A stretch of DNA of 13,128 nucleotides from Actinidia chinensis. Lineage: Eukaryota; Streptophyta; Magnoliopsida; Ericales; Actinidiaceae. Made by a program: the position numbers and the translations under genes. Positions 8,651 to 13,128 of the stretch are shown here, in pieces. The stretch lies in assembly GCA_009663005.1 (NCBI GenBank), contig VIGQ01002077.1:10001-23128 (forward strand). Reading direction: 5' to 3'. Each line of letters begins with the position of its first letter. Position 1 is the stretch's first letter. The notes beneath the pieces are model-generated. The model made no database searches and was not told the DNA's origin. It worked only from the letters and a program-made list of their open reading frames with translations.

Positions 8651-8667
8651 CACCGGTTCTAACGGTG
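8651..8667. other. short inverted repeat CACCG-n7-CGGTG
   Basis: CACCG (8651-8655) and CGGTG (8663-8667) pair around the loop GTTCTAA. It lies within the long LTR, and similar ACACCGG…CGGTG text seems to be part of that LTR type. No function is implied. Confidence 0.4.
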
Positions 8668-9534
8668 CCCCGACGCTAGGGAAAAAAGAATTAGCGGATT
8701 TGATGAAATAAGGAGATCCCATTGCCAGAGATTTAGGATTGATCGCATGCCATTATATTATTGGGGGCGATTCCTAATTATGTGCATCGTGACAGGCGTG
8801 TGTGTCCAAGTTGTCAATCGATATATGATATGATATGATTTTGATATGATGATATCAAGGGAAATTTGGCATAGTAGCCAATGGTTGAAACAAAATGATG
8901 ACAAATGAAAAATATATAAGTATAAATGTTTGCTGTTGTATACTTCATGGGCACATTTACGTTTAATATTTTTTTTTTTAACTTGACTCACACTAGCATA
9001 GTGCTTAGACGTGTCGTACGTAACATTTCAGGTAGGTAATGAGAACGGAAGTTGGATGGACGCAATTGAAGGGCGGGTGACCCTTCTAGTGTTAGTGTTG
9101 AGGTGAAGGACCATGACGTATAAAATCAGTATAGGCATGATAAATCCGAACGTTATAGTTGTATTAGATTGTACCAAATATTATGGATAAAAATTGTGTT
9201 GCTCTATTTTATTCAGGACGACAGTAAGAGTATTGTTAATTCTGTATGACACATCAGCTTGGTATTTGAATTATGTTCCGCATGATTCATTGTATTCAAG
9301 TAAGTAACTGAAATTAGAAAAACTACCAAACGGAATTGAGAAATAGGCCTTCCTTAGTGAGTGGATTATTGGCGGTAACGATAGTACCAAAAATAAGGTG
9401 GAACCCAAATGTCATAATTGGGTTGGGTCGTGACAACAGAATTATCATGCTCATTTTCATTAGTGTACGGAACTCAATTAAAATTTAGTCCCAAAGTGTT
9501 ACAATACATGATTTAAAACCATAACGTCTAACAA

Positions 9535-9634
9535 AACCCCAATGGATCTGATTATTTCAAATGCCGCACACCCTTTGGTAAATTCCTAGTGGGGGGGAAT
9601 TCAGTAATTGTCACCCAATGTTTTTTAAAACCCG
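9535..9634 (+). repeat. dispersed repeat, copy 2 (runs into complete hAT MITE)
   Basis: This is the partner of 5711-5804 in the same orientation, about 3.8 kb away. Differences include GGGGGGG for the GA-containing segment after TTCCTAGTG and a one-base longer AATTCAGTAATTG. It overlaps the first 19 bases of the MITE at 9616-10009. The 9436-9534 sequence before it is AT-rich, has no gene and is not clearly shared with the region before copy 1. Confidence 0.75.
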
Positions 9635-10009
9635 GGTGAATCGGCCGGTTTCAACCAGTCGAAACCGTCAAATCAGTCGAAAAAAAACAGTTAGGTCAGC
9701 ATCCAAACCGTTTTATCAAAATCTGGTCACACCAGTAAGAACCGCCGGTGAACCGTGACTCCCGTCGGGTGAACGGTCAGGACGTCCGGTTCACTTGTTA
9801 ATGAAAATTCTTATAATCTTTAATTCAAATTTAGTTTACGTATAAACTAGTGTAAAAAATAAAAGCTATTTTATTACTATTAATAAATAAATTAAATGGA
9901 CATAATATGATATCACAGGTCAATAAGGGTTGGACCGACAATTTTAAACTAGGACCATAACCCGATGCTCTTTTCTGATTCGCTCAACGGTGAAATTTCC
10001 AAAACATTG
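9616..10009. mobile_element. 394-bp hAT-type MITE with CCGGTT-rich interior
   Basis: The element starts CAATGTTTT and ends AAAACATTG, a 9-bp perfect terminal inverted repeat. It is flanked by a perfect 8-bp direct repeat TTGTCACC (9608-9615 and 10010-10017), as expected for hAT insertion. The left half is full of CCGG, GGTTCA/GGTTTCAACC and AACCG words (9631-9797), a pattern known from an abundant non-autonomous plant family whose termini read CARTGTTTTAAAA. The right half is AT-rich. No open frame is present. The assignment to hAT rests on TSD length and terminal sequence. Confidence 0.75.
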
Positions 10010-10017
10010 TTGTCACC

Positions 10018-10820
10018 TACTTACCTTACATGAGTTCATGTCAATCCAATAGATTTTGTAGGAGTCATGGGGCCAAAAATATTTTTGTGTTTTCTTTTGT
10101 AGGTAATAAACCTTCGGGGGATTTCACGCCATGGTGGAACTTTACACTAACATAAAACTGATAGTTAGTGTAGTTAGCAAGCAATAGCGCACTGTATGCT
10201 CAGCAGCCCTAACACATAGTTAACTATTCAAATAGGACGTGATGATTTGAATTTGTAAACTTGGGTATGAAATGTCCTTATACGTGGATGTATTGCTCCG
10301 ATCCAGGATAGAACAAATAACCATAAATTACAATCCCACCCCGGGCATCCACAATCTTAGAATCTCCCTTGATCCAACGATGAATGTTAGACAATGTATT
10401 TCTTCAATGCATCCTCTGTTTGAAACTGGACGTACCCAGGTAACATTTTTTGACAGTTATGGGAATTTTGATTTTTTTCCCTATATGGTGGTGTCTTAGT
10501 GATGCCTTGACTAGATTTGTTTACCTGAACCTAAGCATTGTCGAGATTATAAAGTTATAAATGACCATATGTGAGGTTGTATGTCTGTATTTTCTCTATT
10601 TCCCATTTGATACAACAAGGATTGAAAATTAATTTGCTGGGAGAATTGATGTTTCAAATAAGAAAAGAAAATATGAGACTAAGAAGCTGGATTTGTTTTA
10701 AGTTTTGGCTAATTAGCTTTCTCTCTTTAGATTTATTTTATTTGCTTTTGTTTACTAGTAAGGTGAGGCAAGTTGGTGGAAGCTCCTTGTAAGCACCTTG
10801 TCATTTAAGAGTGTGCTTGT
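10018..10820. other. gene-empty stretch with possible exon-like fragment
   Basis: This sequence continues the flank of the MITE. A protein-like frame lies at about 10300-10440 and is annotated separately. The 73-codon frame at 10571-10792 shows no recognisable domain, only a hydrophobic patch from a T-rich tract. Nothing else is supportable. Confidence 0.4.
10272..10499 (+). other. unrecognised protein-like frame, possible gene fragment
   Basis: This 75-codon frame translates to a balanced, non-repetitive sequence between about 10299 and 10440, including RIEQITINYNPTPGIHNLRI and MNVRQCISSMHPLFETGRTQ. That is unlike the low-complexity frames elsewhere in the window. The segment ends ACCCAG followed by GTAACA at about 10441, a plausible splice donor, and GATCCAG precedes GATAG at about 10307. 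It could be a captured exon or the trace of a dead gene. I do not recognise the family, no neighbouring exon is evident, and codon-scale conservation cannot be judged from one sequence. It may equally be a chance frame. Confidence 0.2.
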
Positions 10821-11229
10821 TGTTGTGCCGCAATCAACCACTTATAGCATACACAAATCACCCACATAAAGATCCACATCCACAAATACAAATACACATT
10901 TACTGAGATTCGATAATATTGCCTGCGTCCTCGTGTGGTATAATTTTACTAATGGGAGAGATACAAATAAGATTACAAAGTTTTCACCTCACTCTCACCA
11001 ATTTTTCCTATACGATAAGAGAAAATACATAAAATAGAAGAGATAAGAAACACCAAAGGAGAAAAGAAGATGAGCTTAGCCAGAGCCTCATACATGTTGA
11101 CATGGAGACATTTTACAGCTACTAATGGAGACTTGAACAGCAGCAAGCAAGGATGATTTTTAGCTGCTTCAAAGAAGCTTTGGCAATAGCAAAGGAAGAC
11201 TCTGTGAAAGAAGGCCAAATAATCAACCA
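10821..11229 (-). mobile_element. copia-type LTR (likely 3' LTR), minus orientation
   Basis: On the minus strand the sequence begins TGGTTGATTATTTGG directly after the purine tract TCAAGGTGGAGAT, the arrangement seen at the junction of polypurine tract and 3' LTR in many plant copia elements. It continues through TTTGTAATCTTATTTGTATC and CCACACGAGGACGCAGGCAA, a U5-type phrase typical of plant copia LTRs, and ends near GGCACAACA at about 10821. The length, about 409 bp, is usual. No primer-binding site follows the end, which fits a 3' LTR. No pol reading frame is recognisable on the internal side beyond 11242, so the element is truncated. The 85-codon frame at 10973-11230 on the same strand is just an open stretch of LTR, not a gene. 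Confidence 0.6.
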
Positions 11230-11242
11230 ATCTCCACCTTGA
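11230..11242 (-). other. polypurine tract next to the LTR
   Basis: TCAAGGTGGAGAT on the minus strand immediately precedes the LTR start at 11229. In LTR retrotransposons this tract primes plus-strand DNA synthesis at the border of the internal region and 3' LTR. It is purine-rich with one or two exceptions, as is common in plant copia elements. Confidence 0.5.
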
Positions 11243-11579
11243 TGAAACCTTCGCCCACTTGAGTATTTGCCACTAATGCGCCGTTATGTGGTAGCAATTC
11301 TATTATGTGGAGAAAACAATATATATACAAAAATTTCTCTCACATATGATTGGACCTGTCATAATTGGTAGTCTAAGCACTGTTAAACTGACCTAAAACT
11401 AGCCCTAGATTAGTTTTATTATGTTTTTTTTTATAATATATTCACTTAAGGCAGTTTTTGAGTTCATTGTAGATTTAATATTGATAAGGCGAAAGATTGA
11501 AGCCATAAAGTAGAACGGAATATTAAGAAAAAAAGGTTTCAATTACATTAACGCGTTCCAACGCCCAAGCAAAGGGAAA
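11243..11579. other. gene-empty stretch between two LTRs
   Basis: Only short AT-rich sequence is seen, with an ATATATA tract near 11321. If the minus-strand LTR to the left is a 3' LTR, this should be the remnant of its internal region. However, I see no pol, RNase H or other coding trace, so most of the element has been lost. Confidence 0.4.
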
Positions 11580-11583
11580 TCAA

Positions 11584-11930
11584 CGTTCGACTCTGTGAAG
11601 AAATCTGAGGAATGTTGTCGAAGAACGGTTCTAACGACTTACCAGAAGAATCTTGGCGTTCGAGACGCCAAAGAGAAAAATTGATGAATAACCGTTCGAG
11701 TTACGCTCTTGCCTACAGTTCGAAAAGTGGCGGCAGAGTTTCTGAATTAGAGAGTTCAAACGCTCCGCTTAACGTTCGAAAAATGCGAGACTGAAAAGTC
11801 TGGTTTTTTTGCCTAAGCTTCGAACGCTCCTGGAAGAAGATTATGGCTTCGAACTCCAAGAAGAAAAAAACAGAAGATTGTGTCTAAGCGTTCGAACTAT
11901 CCATTGAAGAAGGAAGTTGGCTTCGAACGC
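11584..11930. repeat. cluster of TTCGA / TTCGAA palindromes in LTR U3
   Basis: Exact TTCGAA occurs at 11719, 11775, 11819, 11849, 11891 and 11922. TTCGA without the last A occurs at 11586, 11659 and 11695. Many copies are embedded in CGTTCGAAC or GCTTCGAAC(G/T)CC. One copy forms a small hairpin, GGCGTTCGAGACGCC (11655-11669, 5-bp stem). The density is far above the surrounding AT-rich sequence. The cluster ends about 50 bp before the TATA box, which would suit an upstream promoter or enhancer element, but that role is inference. Confidence 0.75.
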
Positions 11931-11980
11931 CAAGCATCCTGGGAAGATTCCTAATCTGTTTTAAGACCAGAATTGAATGC

Positions 11981-11995
11981 CTATATATATATATC
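11981..11995 (+). promoter_or_regulatory. TATA-box region of the large LTR
   Basis: CTATATATATATATC is an extended TATA-type sequence immediately downstream of the TTCGAA cluster and upstream of the R/U5-like text. It would direct plus-strand transcription starting around 12015-12030. The TA dinucleotide run can also be read as a microsatellite. Confidence 0.5.
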
Positions 11996-13096
11996 TTTAT
12001 ATCTTTTGACAAGGACGGATTTTTAGGGTTTTATATCATCGAGCTCTAGTTAGTTTTCAAGGTTTCGTTATTTCTTTTCTTGTAGTTTTACATTAAATAT
12101 CTTGTTTGTGTTTTAATTAATTAAAGTGTTTTTTAGGGGTCTTTCATAATTGGGGGTTTTTTTCCAGTTTTCTTGGTATTGATTTATTACTTGACTTTTC
12201 ATATCTTTAGACTAGTCACTTTTAATTAGAATGCTTTCAATAATTTCGTCATTCGTTTAACCCTAGCCATGAGTGGGCTAGTTTTTCTTTATTTCTACTT
12301 GATCGATTTGTGAAAGTCATCGGATCAAGATGAACAATGTAGTAATTTATTTTCACTGTTAGATCTTTCTAGAATTTTTATTCTTCGTCTTTACTATCTA
12401 AATACTTTCGAAAACTTTGGGAGTTCTATTATTTCGATAAACAATCGGTTATTCTGATCGATGATGCACTACCAATATTCTAACAATCAATTTAACCTAT
12501 TTTCGAAAACATTGGGAATCCTATTATGTCTGAATAACATTTTTGTGATGCGGAATCCGATGATGCACCTCCTTTGATCATAACAAACCGATTCTTTAGA
12601 TGTAAAGTTAGAAAGAATGTTTAGTTTTGAAAAAGTGATAAATTTTCCGAATCCAAGACTCCAGAACTAGTCGAAGGATTGTGAGTTATAATATGCTCTC
12701 ATTGTATGGATTCCGAAAAACTCGTTGCTGTCAATCGATTCTGATTTCCTTTCATTACCATGTTAATCCGTTTTTTATTTTAGTTTATTTAAATATTAAT
12801 TCAACTCACCAAAATCCCAAATCAATTCTTTTTATTGTTTATTTTTGAAGCATACGTAGACTTTAGTTAGGACTATTGCATTGTAGTGTTTTTTTTGGTC
12901 ATCTTATTGTCAGCCTTGGGCACTGTTCCTTGGGGATCGATACTCCGACTTCGAGTTTTTAACTACTTCGCGACACGTCTACACTGGCGGTATAGGAATT
13001 CACTTCTGGGAGCGAATCAACAGACACCTCTACTGATCTCTCTAATTTCTACTAATTTCTATTTTCTCCCCTGTCACTCACAAACACAGCCTCTCT

Positions 13097-13106
13097 CTTT
13101 TATAGG
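13097..13106 (-). promoter_or_regulatory. TATA-like box at the right edge, minus strand
   Basis: Read on the minus strand, CCTATAAAAGA followed by GAGAGGCTGTGTTTGTGAG looks like a core promoter with a leader running toward lower coordinates. It faces into the end of the large LTR. It may belong to another LTR or to a gene whose upstream part lies outside the window; there is no coding sequence on this strand below it. Confidence 0.4.
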
Positions 13107-13128
13107 CAAAGGAGAAGAGAATATGAGG

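Larger units (their letters stand above)
7370..9435 (+). mobile_element. long gypsy LTR, Del/Tekay chromovirus-like
   Basis: The text of this region, read on the plus strand, resembles long LTRs of plant Del/Tekay chromoviruses. It contains CGTATTATGATCATAAATTTT near 7397, an internal tandem array, GGACCCAAAACCGAAGGAGA near 8417, AGACGACACCGGTTCTAACG near 8645, GGGGGCGATTCC near 8762 and CGTAACATTTCAGGTAGGTAA near 9019. It ends GGTTGGGTCGTGACA at 9421-9435, a classic LTR end (…TGACA). The bases after 9435 do not match the expected initiator-Met primer-binding site, and no gag or pol follows, so it is a solo or 3' LTR. No TGTCACGACC-type start was found, so the left border is approximate. The 77-codon minus-strand frame at 8758-8991 is a chance frame in it. 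Superfamily placement is inference from memory of such LTRs. Confidence 0.6.
11580..13020 (+). mobile_element. large gypsy LTR, Tat/Ogre or Athila-like
   Basis: Several phrases match those of very large plant gypsy LTRs in plus orientation. A U3 rich in TTCGAAC words is followed by a TATA region (CTATATATATATATC, 11981-11995) and TTTTTAGGGTTTTATATC. AACCCTAGCCATGAGTGGGCTAG follows at about 12259-12281, and near the end TTCCTTGGGGATCGATACTCCGACTT (12926 onward) leads to CTACTTCGCGACACG and ACACTGGCGGTA. The expected TGGCGCCGTTG primer-binding site is not found after about 13000, so this is a solo, 3' or eroded LTR. Both borders are approximate. The 60-codon frame at 11612-11794 lies in U3 and is not a gene. 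Tat/Ogre, Athila or a non-autonomous LARD derivative are all possible. Confidence 0.6.

Noticed and set aside
8819..8856. GATATGAT runs as a true microsatellite or regulatory GATA array
   Set aside because: The run is short and irregular and fits normal text of this LTR type.
10821..11229. Solo LTR with target duplication
   Set aside because: The five bases next to the LTR start (GAGAT) do not recur beyond the other end, and the polypurine tract shows that internal sequence once adjoined it.
10973..11230. 85-codon minus-strand frame with hydrophobic segments as a membrane protein
   Set aside because: It starts exactly at the LTR edge and runs through LTR text, so it is an accidental open stretch.

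Overview
The window looks like nuclear DNA of a flowering plant, most likely a eudicot. It is AT-rich, has no convincing intact gene, and is built from plant-type LTR retrotransposon pieces, small DNA transposons (MITEs), a SINE-like tRNA-derived patch and one decayed plant cytochrome P450. The longest open frame is 123 codons. None of the listed open frames looks like a functional gene, so the window reads as a repeat-filled intergenic or pericentromeric-type region. Family names rest on motifs, target-site duplications (TSDs) and recalled LTR wording, not on a database search.

Left part (1-4530). A degenerate GGGCC-rich repeat (about 60-590) is followed by a PIF/Harbinger-type MITE with a TTA duplication (742-955), an unremarkable AT-rich stretch, and a small hAT-type MITE with a perfect 8-bp duplication (2324-2511). 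On the minus strand at about 2735-3100 lies the 3' end of a CYP71-clan cytochrome P450, broken by several frameshifts. One of them sits inside the haem-binding loop.

Middle (4530-9435). A minus-strand patch with two tRNA-like promoter heads suggests a SINE or composite SINE (about 4668-4935). It is followed by AT-rich sequence with an imperfect direct repeat, then the first copy of a roughly 95-bp repeat (5711-5804). Next come a copia-type LTR in minus orientation with a clear TATA box (about 5838-6673), and a long plus-orientation LTR resembling those of Del/Tekay chromoviruses (about 7370-9435). That LTR carries an internal tandem array with a period close to 180 bp.

Right part (9436-13128). 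The second copy of the 95-bp repeat (9535-9634) runs into a 394-bp hAT-type MITE with a perfect TTGTCACC duplication (9616-10009). Then come a copia-type LTR end in minus orientation with an adjacent polypurine tract (10821-11242) and a large Tat/Ogre/Athila-like LTR (about 11580-13020). The U3 of that LTR holds a dense cluster of the palindrome TTCGAA. A second TATA-like promoter, on the minus strand, is at the very right edge.

Nothing here works as a gene set. The story is one of layered insertions and decay. I found no evidence of a new biological system. The points most worth checking are the P450 relic, the shared insertion junction at 5787 and 9616, and the TTCGAA cluster.
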